From NCBI RefSeq assembly GCF_011046245.1, contig NZ_CP049241.1:744001-808000 (forward strand): a stretch of 64,000 nt of DNA. The letters are read 5' to 3'. Shown one piece after another: positions 28,130-38,330 of the stretch. Each line of letters begins with the position of its first letter. Position 1 is the stretch's first letter. The translations under genes were made by a program, and so were the position numbers. Source of the DNA: Allorhizobium pseudoryzae (GTDB lineage Bacteria > Pseudomonadota > Alphaproteobacteria > Rhizobiales > Rhizobiaceae). The notes under the pieces were generated by a model, which worked only from the letters and a program-made list of their open reading frames with translations, did not search any database and was not told where the DNA came from.

Positions 28130-28789
28130 TCAGGCACGAGCGAGAGCAAAACCGTCTTGCGGTTTAGCATCCGGATCGCGCAGGTAAAGCGGTTTTGGCC
28201 GCGATCGATCCGGATTTGCTTTTGCACCGATCCGCGCCACCGTCTCGATGTCGAAACGGTCCGGTTCGCCGGTGGAGGCCCCGCCGGGAAGCAGGGCTGC
28301 GGCGGTGCCGGTCACCTCTGCGGCATGGGTCGCGGCCAGGCGCTGTAGGTCTTCCAGTGACACAATCGACGGCGCCGTCAGCGCTGTGCCATCGGGCGCA
28401 AAAACCTGAGCATAAATCTCGTCCCGCTTGGCGTCCATGGCCGCAATCACGGTCTGTCCGGGGTGATCCCGCAGAAAAGCCGCGGCCATCACTTCCAGCG
28501 TCGAAACGCCCACCGAGGGGATTTTAAGCGCCAGGGCCAGGCCACGCGCGGCGGCCACGCCGACGCGAATGCCGGTGAACGAGCCGGGGCCAATCGTCAC
28601 GGCGACACGATCGAGATCGGTGAGCGCGAGACCGGCAGAGGTCAGCACCTCCTCGATCATCGCCATCAGGCGTTCCGCATGGCCCTTGCCGATCCGCTCG
28701 GTCACATGGGCCAGCACCAGGTTGGTGGACGCGTCAAAGGCCGCGGCGGAACAATCCACCCCGGCCGTATCGATGGCGAGCAGCTTCAT
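28130..28789 (-). CDS. tsaB: tRNA threonylcarbamoyladenosine biosynthesis protein TsaB
   Basis: A 219-residue ASKHA-fold protein, partner of TsaD in making t6A37 of tRNA. MKLLAIDTAGVDCSAA is the nucleotide-binding start and VTIGPGSFTGIRVGVAAARGLA the family signature. The ATG at 28789 gives the conserved N-terminus; the upstream extension overlaps nfuA in another frame. nfuA ends seven bases upstream, and rimI follows. Confidence 0.95.
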   Translation of the reverse strand: MKLLAIDTAGVDCSAAAFDASTNLVLAHVTERIGKGHAERLMAMIEEVLTSAGLALTDLDRVAVTIGPGSFTGIRVGVAAARGLALALKIPSVGVSTLEVMAAAFLRDHPGQTVIAAMDAKRDEIYAQVFAPDGTALTAPSIVSLEDLQRLAATHAAEVTGTAAALLPGGASTGEPDRFDIETVARIGAKANPDRSRPKPLYLRDPDAKPQDGFALARA

Positions 28790-28796
28790 CGTGAAC

Positions 28797-29363
28797 TCAG
28801 AGCGCCTCGACCGCCTGCACTTCCGGCACGAAATGGCGCAGAAGGTTCTGCACGCCATGCTTCAGCGTCGCCGTGGAGGACGGGCAGCCGGAGCAGGCGC
28901 CCTTCATGTTGAGATAGACCGTGCCATCGCGGAAACCCTTAAAGGTGATATCGCCGCCATCCTGCGCAACCGCCGGGCGGACACGGGTTTCGAGCAGTTC
29001 CTTGATGGTGGCCACGATCGTCTCGTCACCATCCTCGAAGAACTCGCCCTCTTCGTCGGTCATTTCGGCCAGGTTCGCAGCGCCGCCCATGACCGGCTGG
29101 CCGGACATGAAATGCTCCATGATCGAGCCCAGAATGGCGGGCTTCAGGTGCTGCCACTCCTGGTCTTCCTTGGTGACGGTGACGAAATCATAGCCGAAAT
29201 AGACGGCCGTGACGCCCGGAATGGCAAACAGGCGCGCGGCGAGCGGCGAGGTCTGCGCCTCCTCGAGCGAACGGAAATCCGCCGTACCCTTTTCCATCAC
29301 CACCTTGCCGGGCAGGAATTTCAGGGTTGCCGGGTTCGGCGTGGCTTCTGTCTGGATGAACAT
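28797..29363 (-). CDS. nfuA: NfuA/NifU-like iron-sulfur cluster scaffold
   Basis: A 188-residue protein with an N-terminal Nfu_N domain (MFIQTEATPNPATLKFLPG) and a C-terminal NifU-like domain with the cluster-binding CSGCPSS. It carries a 4Fe-4S cluster to target proteins; MiaB, encoded nearby, is a possible client, which is inference. The ATG at 29363 is chosen over a TTG two codons upstream because GGGAG precedes it. Confidence 0.94.
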   Translation of the reverse strand: MFIQTEATPNPATLKFLPGKVVMEKGTADFRSLEEAQTSPLAARLFAIPGVTAVYFGYDFVTVTKEDQEWQHLKPAILGSIMEHFMSGQPVMGGAANLAEMTDEEGEFFEDGDETIVATIKELLETRVRPAVAQDGGDITFKGFRDGTVYLNMKGACSGCPSSTATLKHGVQNLLRHFVPEVQAVEAL

Positions 29364-29475
29364 TTTCAAGCTCCCGGGCGGCCGAGCAGGCGCCAGTTTA
29401 GAATTCTTCCAAAGAAGATAGTCCGGATCAGGTTTGCATTCAAGTGCGCTCTTGCGAAAGCGAGGTCAAGGGGCC

Positions 29476-29967
29476 TCAGCAGAGCGCATCGATTTCGTCA
29501 TTGCTCAGCGTATCCGGCAAGACGGTCACGGGGATCGGGAAAGCGCTTGCCCGTCCGGCGAGCGAGGCCACCAAAGGGCCCGGGCCATCCTTGGTATTGC
29601 CGGCCGCCAGCACCAGAATGGCAATATCGCGATCCTCCTCGATCGCCGCATTGATCTCATCGGTGGCGCCCCCTTCGCGGATGACGACCTCCGGATCGAT
29701 ACCGATCGTTTCGCGCACCTTCTGGGCGGCCTTCGCCATCACGGCTTCTGCCTCCTCGCGGGCTTCGGCGCGCATGATCTGCTCCACGCCCAGCCATTGC
29801 TGGAAATCACCCTCGGGGATCACGTAGAGCAGCACCAGGCCGCCGTTCGAATTCTGGGCGCGGCGACCGGCATAATGCACGGCCTTTTCGCATTCCGGCG
29901 TGCCGTCGATGACGGCCATGAACTTGCGCCGGTGTCCCTCCAACCGTGAAAGCCGTTTTGAAACCAT
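29476..29967 (-). CDS. Universal stress protein, UspA family
   Basis: A 163-residue single UspA domain. MAVIDGTPECEKAVHYAGRRA is the start of the fold and LVLAAGNTKDGPGPLVASLAGR the nucleotide-loop region, similar to the G-2x-G-9x-G signature of ATP-binding members. Such proteins accumulate under stress; the specific role is unknown. The gene stands alone between nfuA and trpS. Confidence 0.88.
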   Translation of the reverse strand: MVSKRLSRLEGHRRKFMAVIDGTPECEKAVHYAGRRAQNSNGGLVLLYVIPEGDFQQWLGVEQIMRAEAREEAEAVMAKAAQKVRETIGIDPEVVIREGGATDEINAAIEEDRDIAILVLAAGNTKDGPGPLVASLAGRASAFPIPVTVLPDTLSNDEIDALC

Positions 29968-30020
29968 GATCGCTCCCCTGTCTCAAACGCCTTCGCGCGA
30001 ACTTATACGAAAGCCGGAAA

Positions 30021-30054
30021 ATGAAAACCCGCCGATCCTCTGGGGACCGGCGGG
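30021..30054 (-). terminator. Rho-independent terminator of trpS
   Basis: On the minus strand CCCGCCGGTCC pairs with GGATCGGCGGG (one mismatch) around a small loop and is followed by TTTTCATTTT. It lies 24 bases after the trpS stop. Confidence 0.8.
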
Positions 30055-30077
30055 CAGAACGGGCGTGGATGGTCTGA

Positions 30078-31142
30078 TCAGCGCAGGAAACCGACGATAT
30101 CGAAAACGTCGTCCATCACCGCTTCGGCGCGGGCGCGGGCGCGTTCGCCGCCATCCTTCAGGATCGCGTCGATGTGGGTGGTATCGCCGAGCAGGCGCTG
30201 CATCTCGGTGCTGATCGGCGCGAGGATTTCGACGGCGAGATCGGCGAGCGCCGGCTTGAAGACGGAGAACTGCTGGCCGCCGAATTCGGCAAGCACCTGT
30301 TCCTTCGTCTTGTCGGCAAGGGCTGCATAGATGCCGACGAGGTTGTCGGCCTCTGGGCGCCCTTTCAGTCCCTCGACTTCGGACGGCAGGCCATCCGGAT
30401 CGGTCTTTGCCTTGCGGATCTTCTTCAGGATCTCGTCGGCATCGTCCATCAGGTTGATGCGCGACAGATCGGAGGGATCCGACTTCGACATCTTCTTCGT
30501 GCCGTCGCGCAAGGACATCACACGCGGCGCCGGGCCATCGATCAGAGGTTCGACCAGCGGGAAATAGCCATGGATCGGCTCTTCGCCGACGACCATGTCG
30601 ACACCCTGGCCGGTCGCGCGGATCTTGTCCTGGAAGTCGATGTTGAACTTCTGGGCAATGTCGCGCGCCAGTTCCAGATGCTGCTTCTGGTCGTCGCCGA
30701 CCGGTACATGGGTGGCGCGGTAGACCAGGATGTCGGCCGCCATCAGGCTCGGATAGGCGAGCAGGCCGAGCGAGGCATTTTCGCGATCCTTGCCGGCCTT
30801 GTCCTTGAACTGCGTCATGCGGTTCATCCAGCCGATGCGTGCGACGCAGTTGAAGATCCAGGCGAGTTCCGCATGCTGCGGCACGGCCGACTGGTTGAAG
30901 ACGATATGTTTGACCGGATCGATGCCGGACGCGATGAAGGCCGCCGCGATCGAACGGATTTGACCCTTCAGGTCGTCATGCACGAGCTGAGCGGTGATGG
31001 CATGCAGATCGACCACGCAGTAGATGCAGTCGTTGTTCTCCTGCAGCGCCACGAATTTGCGGATCGCGCCGAGATAATTGCCGAGATGGAGATTGCCGGT
31101 CGGCTGGACGCCGGAAAAGACAAGCGGCTTGAAGCTGTTCAT
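30078..31142 (-). CDS. trpS: Tryptophanyl-tRNA synthetase
   Basis: A 354-residue class I synthetase that charges tRNA-Trp. The HIGH-like motif is in [17 protein letters not shown] near residues 10-26 and the KMSKS motif [10 protein letters not shown] is intact near residue 215. In other rhizobia murJ lies next upstream; here about 7 kb of other genes intervene. Confidence 0.97.
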   Translation of the reverse strand: MNSFKPLVFSGVQPTGNLHLGNYLGAIRKFVALQENNDCIYCVVDLHAITAQLVHDDLKGQIRSIAAAFIASGIDPVKHIVFNQSAVPQHAELAWIFNCVARIGWMNRMTQFKDKAGKDRENASLGLLAYPSLMAADILVYRATHVPVGDDQKQHLELARDIAQKFNIDFQDKIRATGQGVDMVVGEEPIHGYFPLVEPLIDGPAPRVMSLRDGTKKMSKSDPSDLSRINLMDDADEILKKIRKAKTDPDGLPSEVEGLKGRPEADNLVGIYAALADKTKEQVLAEFGGQQFSVFKPALADLAVEILAPISTEMQRLLGDTTHIDAILKDGGERARARAEAVMDDVFDIVGFLR

Positions 31143-31344
31143 ATCGTCCTCGATAAGGCTGGTGGAGGGCCACAGGCTTTCGGGAAACGGGGCATCGGAG
31201 AGGGTGACGATCTCTCCGCGTCCCGCCCTTGAGGGCCAGGGTGTTTACGCCGCGCATCAAGCATAGCAGCGGGCATTCGATCAAGGGGCTGGGTGACAAC
31301 AGGACGAGTTTAATCTTGTGCCCCATCTTGGGTGTGCCGACACA

Positions 31345-31387
31345 GCCCCTCACCCTAGCCCTCTCCCCGCAAGCGGGGAGAGGGGAC
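31345..31387 (+). repeat. Intergenic palindromic unit, copy 1
   Basis: Begins GCCCCTCACCCTAGCC and contains the hairpin CTCTCCCCGC-AAGCGGGGAGAG. Copy 2 downstream is nearly identical in inverse orientation, differing at one base and in the hairpin loop. Units of this kind are dispersed in rhizobial intergenic DNA. Confidence 0.75.
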
Positions 31388-31561
31388 TTTCGTGCCTGTG
31401 GCGCCGGCGTCAAACACCGCGCGTCGTGCACCCCCTGCGGCAACGTGGATTGTATGGCCTCTAGGCGAAGATGGCCTTTCCAGAGACTGGAATCGCAGCA
31501 GTTTCTTCCTCCCCTGGGTTCACCAGGCGAGCAGGGGGAATGGCAAGGTCGCCGCAATCTC

Positions 31562-31606
31562 GTCCCCTCTCCCCGTCAAAACGGGGAGAGGGTTAGGGTG
31601 AGGGGC
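31562..31606 (-). repeat. Intergenic palindromic unit, copy 2 (inverted)
   Basis: Read on the minus strand it starts GCCCCTCACCCTAACC and has the same CCTCTCCCCG/CGGGGAGAGG hairpin with a longer loop (TTTTGA). It is the inverted partner of the unit at 31345-31387 and abuts the end of the VOC gene. Confidence 0.75.
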
Positions 31607-31615
31607 AGACCTCGA

Positions 31616-32017
31616 TCAACCCTCAGCATGCTCGATGAGATCCCAGAGATTGCCGTAGAGATCGGCAAACACCGCGACCGTGCCATAGGCCTCATGACGC
31701 GGTTCCTCGAGAAAACGCACGCCCTTAGCCAGGAAAGCCGCGTGGTCGCGGGCAAAATCGTCGGTTTTCAGGAAGAAACTCACGCGCCCGGCGGTCTGGT
31801 TGCCGATCGCTGCCTGCTCCACCTCGCCGTCGGCCCGGGCGAGCAGCAGCCCCGCCCCCTCGCCGCCCTTCGGCTTTACCACCAGCCAGCGCTTGCCCTC
31901 TTCCGGGAGGGGCATGTCGAAGACGCAGTCGAAACCGAGTGTGTCGCAATAGAAGGTCTTGGCGCGATCGTAATCATCCACGATCAGCGTCACGAGGAAG
32001 AGCGAATTGTGCGGCAT
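31616..32017 (-). CDS. VOC-family (glyoxalase/bleomycin-resistance-like) protein
   Basis: A 133-residue single vicinal-oxygen-chelate domain. The two beta-alpha-beta-beta-beta modules begin VTLIVDDYDRAKTFYCDTLGF and VSFFLKTDDFARDHAAFLAKG, and the end DLYGNLWDLIEH provides the usual final metal-ligand glutamate. The substrate is unknown. The ATG at 32017 starts the domain; the longer frame upstream has no similarity. It lies in the segment between trpS and murJ that looks inserted. Confidence 0.88.
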   Translation of the reverse strand: MPHNSLFLVTLIVDDYDRAKTFYCDTLGFDCVFDMPLPEEGKRWLVVKPKGGEGAGLLLARADGEVEQAAIGNQTAGRVSFFLKTDDFARDHAAFLAKGVRFLEEPRHEAYGTVAVFADLYGNLWDLIEHAEG

Positions 32018-32133
32018 ACTGGCCTCCGGTTTGGGCTTTACCACATGAGCATGCCGCAATAACGATGCGCAACCGCCCACCCAAAGCAACAAAAGCGCCC
32101 GGCCAAAGCCGGACGCCGGGTGATGCCTATCCG

Positions 32134-32222
32134 CCGTCATCCTCGGCCTTGTGCCGAGGATCTACCGACGTCGAGCAAATCCAAAGGGTTGTGGATGCTC
32201 GGAACGAGCCCGAGCATGACGG
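32134..32222. repeat. RIME-like intergenic mosaic element
   Basis: Two hairpins (ATCCTCGG...CCGAGGAT near 32139-32161 and ATGCTCGG...CCGAGCAT at 32195-32217) are framed by inverted ends CCGTCAT and ATGACGG. This is the arrangement of the rhizobial intergenic mosaic elements (RIME). It fills the gap after oppDF and may act as its terminator. Confidence 0.75.
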
Positions 32223-32233
32223 AAGACGGCAGA

Positions 32234-33841
<1,608 letters not shown>

Positions 33842-33843
33842 GA

Positions 33844-34965
33844 TCAGCGGTCCTTCGGATCGAGGGCATCACGCAGGCCGTCGCCGACGAAATTGAGCGA
33901 AAACAGCGTGAGCACGAAGAAGATCGACGGGAAGATCAGCAGCCAGGGGGCGTTCTGCATGTTCTTCGCCCCTTCCGAGATCAGCGTTCCCCAGCTGGCG
34001 AGCGGCGCCTGCACGCCGAGACCGAGGAAGGAGAGAAAGCTTTCCGTCAGGATCACCTGCGGCACGACAACGGTGACGAAGACGATGACCGGACCGATCG
34101 TGTTCGGGATAATGTGGCGGCGGATGATCTGCCAGTCGGTCAGTCCCAGCGCCTGGGCCGCGCCGACGAATTCGCGGCGTTTCAAGGACAGGGTCTGGCC
34201 GCGCACGATGCGGGCCATTTCCAGCCATTGCACCGCGCCGATCACAATGAAGATCAGCATGACCGAGCGGCCGAAGAAGACGACGAGCACCACCACGAGG
34301 AAGACGAAGGGCAGCGAATAGAGGATCTCCACCAGACGCATCATGATGTTGTCGACCCGTCCGCCGAGATAGCCGGAGGTCGCGCCATAGACGACGCCGA
34401 TGCCGAGCGAGACGAGCGAGGCGGCGAGACCGACCGCGATCGAGATCTGCCCGCCCAGCATGACGCGCACCATCAGGTCGCGGCCATTGCTGTCGGTGCC
34501 GAAGAAGAAATACTTCTGGTCCACCGTGCCGGTCAGTACCAGGCTTTTCTGGTCGGCGGCGGTTTCCTTGACCTGCGTATTCTTGAACTCGTTCACCCGG
34601 TCGAAATAGCGCACGGCGCGGGGATCGATCGGGCTTGTCGAGGTCACGGTCGCAGTAAAGACGCCGTTTTCCAGCTCGAACTTTTCGAGCGTCAGGCGGG
34701 CACGCTTGGCAGCGGTTGCCGCCACGTCCTCCAGGCTCTTCGGGTCTGGCCTCGGATCGAGGCTCGGCGGAATGGTGACGTAGGACGGGAAGACCTCGTC
34801 ATAGGCATGCGGCACGAAGAGCGGGCCTGCAAACGAGAAGAGGCCGATCAGGAGCAGCATGAAGCAGCCGCCCATGGCCGCCCTGTTGCGACGGAAGCGC
34901 AGCCAGGCGAGCTGGCCGAGGCTGCGGCCTTCGACAGTCGGGGATGTTGCGGAAATATCAGTCAT
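33844..34965 (-). CDS. Peptide ABC transporter permease, OppC/DppC type
   Basis: A 373-residue inner-membrane protein. One N-terminal helix (about residues 32-52) is followed by about 130 residues of periplasmic insert, then a five-helix BPD_transp_1 domain with the EAA-like loop GAAQALGLTDWQIIRRHIIPN. The periplasmic insert is longer than in standard OppC, as in YejE-like permeases. It overlaps the upstream permease gene by eight bases. Confidence 0.93.
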   Translation of the reverse strand: MTDISATSPTVEGRSLGQLAWLRFRRNRAAMGGCFMLLLIGLFSFAGPLFVPHAYDEVFPSYVTIPPSLDPRPDPKSLEDVAATAAKRARLTLEKFELENGVFTATVTSTSPIDPRAVRYFDRVNEFKNTQVKETAADQKSLVLTGTVDQKYFFFGTDSNGRDLMVRVMLGGQISIAVGLAASLVSLGIGVVYGATSGYLGGRVDNIMMRLVEILYSLPFVFLVVVLVVFFGRSVMLIFIVIGAVQWLEMARIVRGQTLSLKRREFVGAAQALGLTDWQIIRRHIIPNTIGPVIVFVTVVVPQVILTESFLSFLGLGVQAPLASWGTLISEGAKNMQNAPWLLIFPSIFFVLTLFSLNFVGDGLRDALDPKDR

Positions 34966-35881
34966 GGCGGACCCTCGGGTCGAGGAGCCCGTAGGCGATA
35001 TCGACAGCCAAGTTGAAGACGATCACGAAGATCGCGACGAGAATGACGGTGCCCATCACCAGCGGATAATCGCGGTTCAGCGCGCCGAGCACGAAATAAC
35101 GGCCGACGCCAGGAATGGTGAAGATGCTTTCCACCACCGCGGAGCCGGTGAGAAGGGCCGCGGCACAGGGCGCAAGATAGGAGACGACCGGCAGCATGGC
35201 GCCGCGCAGCGCGTGGGTGACGACGACGACCCGCGACGGAAGGCCGTAAGCCTTGGCGGTGCGGATATGATCGGTGTGCAGCGCCTCGATCATCGCGCCG
35301 CGGGTGAGGCGCGCAAAGACCGCCAGCTGCGGCAGGGCCAGCGCGATCATCGGCAGGATGAGGAACTGGAGGGAACCGTCGCCCCAGCCCCCCGCCGGCA
35401 GCCACGAGAGGATCACCGCAAAGATCAGCGTCAGCACCGGGCCGACGACAAAGTTCGGCACCGTGACGCCGACGGTGGCAAAGGCCATCAGGGAAAAATC
35501 GAGTACGCTGTTCTGGCGCAGCGCCGCAATGGTGCCGAGCAGGACGCCGCCGATGAGAGCGATGAGGATCGCCATCGAACCGAGCTGCATCGAATACGGC
35601 AGCGCCTTGCCGATCAGCTCGGCAACGGTGTTATCCTTGTAGATGAAGCTCGGGCCGAAATCGCCGGTCACGGCATTGCCGACATAATGGATGTACTGTT
35701 TCCACAGCGGCTGGTCGAGCTGGTAGGTGGCGAGAATGTTCGCCATGGTCTGGGGCGGCAAAGGGCGCTCCAGGTTGAACGGTCCACCTGGCGCAAAGCG
35801 CATCAGGAAGAACGAAATTGTCACGACGATGAAGACCGTGGGCACGGCGCTCATCAGTCGTCTGAGGACAAAACTGATCAT
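34958..35881 (-). CDS. Peptide ABC transporter permease, OppB/DppB type
   Basis: A 307-residue permease with six helices. The N-terminal MISFVLRRLMSAVPTVFIVV and the EAA loop RTAKAYGLPSRVVVVTHALRGA are OppB signatures; VVESIFTIPGVGRYFVLGALNRDYP near the end is also typical. It forms the translocation pore with the OppC-like subunit. It lies 66 bases downstream of the binding-protein gene. Confidence 0.94.
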   Translation of the reverse strand: MISFVLRRLMSAVPTVFIVVTISFFLMRFAPGGPFNLERPLPPQTMANILATYQLDQPLWKQYIHYVGNAVTGDFGPSFIYKDNTVAELIGKALPYSMQLGSMAILIALIGGVLLGTIAALRQNSVLDFSLMAFATVGVTVPNFVVGPVLTLIFAVILSWLPAGGWGDGSLQFLILPMIALALPQLAVFARLTRGAMIEALHTDHIRTAKAYGLPSRVVVVTHALRGAMLPVVSYLAPCAAALLTGSAVVESIFTIPGVGRYFVLGALNRDYPLVMGTVILVAIFVIVFNLAVDIAYGLLDPRVRHD

Positions 35882-35947
35882 GGGCTGAAAAGAACGGACG
35901 CGCGGCAGCCTTTAAAGGCTACCGCGCGTCATTCTCCCTCGTTCGGA

Positions 35948-37546
35948 TTATTCGGAGACGCTCAGGAACTTCGACAGGTGCTCGTTGACGGAGTTGTCAA
36001 CCCAGCCGGAGATGCGCGACGAAACGAGCCAGAGGTCGGCCGAGTTCATCAGAGGCGCGATCGGCTGGTCGCGGCTGATCAGCGCTTCCGCCTGCTTCAT
36101 GAGGTCCATACGCTTGGCCGGATCCTTCTCCTCGTAGGACTGCTGCATCAGCTTGTCGAACTCGGGGCTGTTGTACTTCGCGTAGTTGAAGGTCTTGTTG
36201 GTGCTGATGTTCAGCGCCAGGAAGTTCTCCGGGTCGGCATAGTCGGCAGACCAGCCGGCACGGGCGACGTTGAACTTGCCGCCTTCCTGCAGGTAGGCGT
36301 AGTGCGAAGCCACGTCGAGGTTCACCAGCGACACGTTGGCGCCAAACGTGTTCTTCCACATGTCGGCGACGGCGGTGGCCACGCGCTCGTGGTTGGCGTT
36401 GGTGTTGTAGCGGATCTCGATCGACAGCGGCTTTGCGCCTTCGCCGTAACCGGCTTCCTTCATCAGCGCGATCGCCTTGTCTTCACGGTCGATCTGCGAC
36501 AGCGAGGCCCAGTCCGGAACGGCACCTTCGCCATAACCTTCCATGCCCGGCGGCACCAGGTGGTAGGCCGGAAGCTGGGCGCCGGAATAGATTTCGCTCG
36601 CCAGGAAGTCGCGATCGACGGCCATAGAGAGCGCGGTGCGCACGCGCACATCGCTGTAGGGCGCTTCGCGGGTGTCGAAGGTGTAGTAATAGGTGGCGAG
36701 CGCCGGGCTCACATGCACCTGTTCGCCATAGCTTTCGCGCAGGCGTTTGATCTGGTCGGCGGAGAAATTGTAGACGAGGTCCATTTCCTTCGCTTCGAAG
36801 CGGCGGACGGAGGCGGCATCGTCATCGATCGGGTAGAAGATGACCTTGTCGATCTTCACATTGGCCGCATCCCAGTACTGGTCGTTCTTGACCACCGTCA
36901 GCGTGTCGTTCGGCACGTGGGCCTGCAGCTTGTAGGCGCCGTTGGAGACCATGTTGCCCGGCTTGATGTACTGATCGCCGAACTTCTCGAAGTTCGCCTT
37001 GCTGATCGGCAGAGCCGTGTAATGGGCGAGAAGCTGCAGGAAGAAGGGGGTCGGACGTTCCAGGGTAATCTGGAAGGTCTTGTCGTCCACAGCCTTCACG
37101 CCCAGCTGGTCGATCGGCAGTTCGCCCTTGTTGACCTTCTCGGCATTCTTGATCGGGTAGAGAATGTTGGCGTATTCGGCAGCCGTCTTCGGGTCCTCGA
37201 CGCGGTGCATGGCGAATTCGAAATCAGCGGCCGTTACCGGGGTGCCGTCGGACCACTTGGCATTGTCGCGGATCTTGAAGGTGTAGACGGTGCCATCATC
37301 CGAGATGGTCCAGCTCTCGGCAGCGCCCGGCACGATCTTGCCCGCGGCATCATAGATCGTCAGGCCTTCGAGCAGGTCCTTGACGATGAAACCTTCGATG
37401 CTGATCGAAATATGGGCGTAGTCGAGCGTCTGCGGCTCGCCGGCATTGCCACGGTGAAGGACCGTCTCGGCAAAGGCGCCAGACGCGCCGAGCACGAGTG
37501 CACCGGCAAGTGCGGTTGTTGCCAAGGTCCGCTTGAGGAAGAGCAT
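35948..37546 (-). CDS. Periplasmic oligopeptide-binding protein (SBP family 5)
   Basis: A 532-residue exported solute-binding protein. The signal peptide has hydrophobic core TALAGALVLGASG and probable cleavage after AFA at residue 26. The mature part shows the family 5 features (PQTLDYAHI, WSDGTPVTAADFEFAMHRVEDP, YNTNANHERVA). It captures peptides for the permease encoded downstream. The start is well supported by the signal peptide. It is the first gene of the operon and is divergent from the M15 gene. Confidence 0.95.
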   Translation of the reverse strand: MLFLKRTLATTALAGALVLGASGAFAETVLHRGNAGEPQTLDYAHISISIEGFIVKDLLEGLTIYDAAGKIVPGAAESWTISDDGTVYTFKIRDNAKWSDGTPVTAADFEFAMHRVEDPKTAAEYANILYPIKNAEKVNKGELPIDQLGVKAVDDKTFQITLERPTPFFLQLLAHYTALPISKANFEKFGDQYIKPGNMVSNGAYKLQAHVPNDTLTVVKNDQYWDAANVKIDKVIFYPIDDDAASVRRFEAKEMDLVYNFSADQIKRLRESYGEQVHVSPALATYYYTFDTREAPYSDVRVRTALSMAVDRDFLASEIYSGAQLPAYHLVPPGMEGYGEGAVPDWASLSQIDREDKAIALMKEAGYGEGAKPLSIEIRYNTNANHERVATAVADMWKNTFGANVSLVNLDVASHYAYLQEGGKFNVARAGWSADYADPENFLALNISTNKTFNYAKYNSPEFDKLMQQSYEEKDPAKRMDLMKQAEALISRDQPIAPLMNSADLWLVSSRISGWVDNSVNEHLSKFLSVSE

Positions 37547-37900
37547 AGGTTTCTCCTTTTTCCCCGGTTTCTTATGGGTATTGCCGGCACAAAATGCGAA
37601 ACTTGCTCGGAAAACAATAGCCGAGACGTCACATCAGGCCGGCCATACGCAGATTTGTTCGGGTCGGTACGGTAAGGAGCGGGCTTAAATCCGAGATTTA
37701 GGAATAGGTCAACAATCTATGAGGCTAGAAGGCAAGTTTATGCACACGCCTAACGAGAACATTAACAGCCGTTAGCATTAAAGGCGTATTAATCATCACT
37801 TTGAGCAAAATTCCTCTTATTCAGGCCACTTTCTGAAACGAAATGCTCCACCACACACAGCCCGCCGCACCCGGCCGGCTTTCTGAAAAGTGGAGCATCC
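37547..37900. other. Divergent intergenic region between oppA and the M15 gene
   Basis: A 354-base AT-richer gap that must hold two promoters. Its right end is the structured leader of the M15 gene (37826-37900). No gene is seen. Confidence 0.6.
37826..37898 (+). promoter_or_regulatory. Leader hairpin that can hide the M15 ribosome-binding site
   Basis: ATGCTCCAC (37843-37851) is the perfect complement of GTGGAGCAT (37890-37898), which contains the ribosome-binding site GGAG, five bases before the ATG at 37901. A second upstream segment, CCACTTT (37826-37832), can instead pair with AAAGTGG (37887-37893). A ten-base direct repeat CTTTCTGAAA lies at 37829-37838 and 37879-37888. The two pairings exclude each other, and each covers part or all of the ribosome-binding site. 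Confidence 0.5.
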
Positions 37901-38323
37901 ATGCGTAGACTGTTTTGCGTCGCGCTTGCGAGCGTGATGTCTCTCTCTTCCGCGGTCGCGGCGGACACCACCGGCGCGAAAAAACGTCGCGGCAACCTGT
38001 TCACCCATGATTACAGCGCGGCCTATACGGTTCAGCGTGTCAGCGTGAAAACGGAGTGTTTTCCGGAAAAACTGGAAGCCATCCTGGCGCATATCGCGGT
38101 GAAGACCGGCCGCAAGCCGGTCGTCACATCGGGGCACCGCCCGCGCTCGGGCACCTCGCAGCACAGCCACTGCCTGGCGGCCGACATCCGGGTCCCGGGC
38201 GTTTCCGACCGGGCGATCGTCGCGGCCGCCTCGACTGCTCCTGGCATCGGCGGCATCGGCCGTTACTGCAACGGCATCATCCACGTGGATGTGGGGCCGA
38301 AACGCCGCTGGGTCTATTGCTGA
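37901..38323 (+). CDS. Small exported M15-type (D-Ala-D-Ala carboxypeptidase-like) protein
   Basis: A 140-residue protein with a signal peptide (cleavage likely after AVA at 20) and one Peptidase_M15-like domain. Probable zinc ligands are H88 (SQHSH), D95 (LAADIR) and H128 (IIHVD), arranged as in the M15A/DUF882 group. Three cysteines remain in the mature domain (residues 53, 91 and 123) plus a C-terminal one, so disulfides are possible. It may trim peptidoglycan peptides. The ribosome-binding site is inside a leader hairpin, suggesting translational control. Confidence 0.82.
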   Translation: MRRLFCVALASVMSLSSAVAADTTGAKKRRGNLFTHDYSAAYTVQRVSVKTECFPEKLEAILAHIAVKTGRKPVVTSGHRPRSGTSQHSHCLAADIRVPGVSDRAIVAAASTAPGIGGIGRYCNGIIHVDVGPKRRWVYC

Positions 38324-38330
38324 CGCCTCA

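Larger units (their letters stand above)
31143..31615. other. 473-base intergenic region with an inverted repeat pair
   Basis: No gene is supported here. The first 200 bases hold the trpS promoter region. The rest is framed by two related GC-rich palindromic units in opposite orientation (31345-31387 and 31562-31606) around 174 bases of sequence I do not recognise. Confidence 0.6.

Noticed and set aside
28463-29654. Plus-strand frames opposite tsaB and nfuA
   Set aside because: They are antisense shadows; tsaB and nfuA on the minus strand carry all expected motifs and operon spacing.
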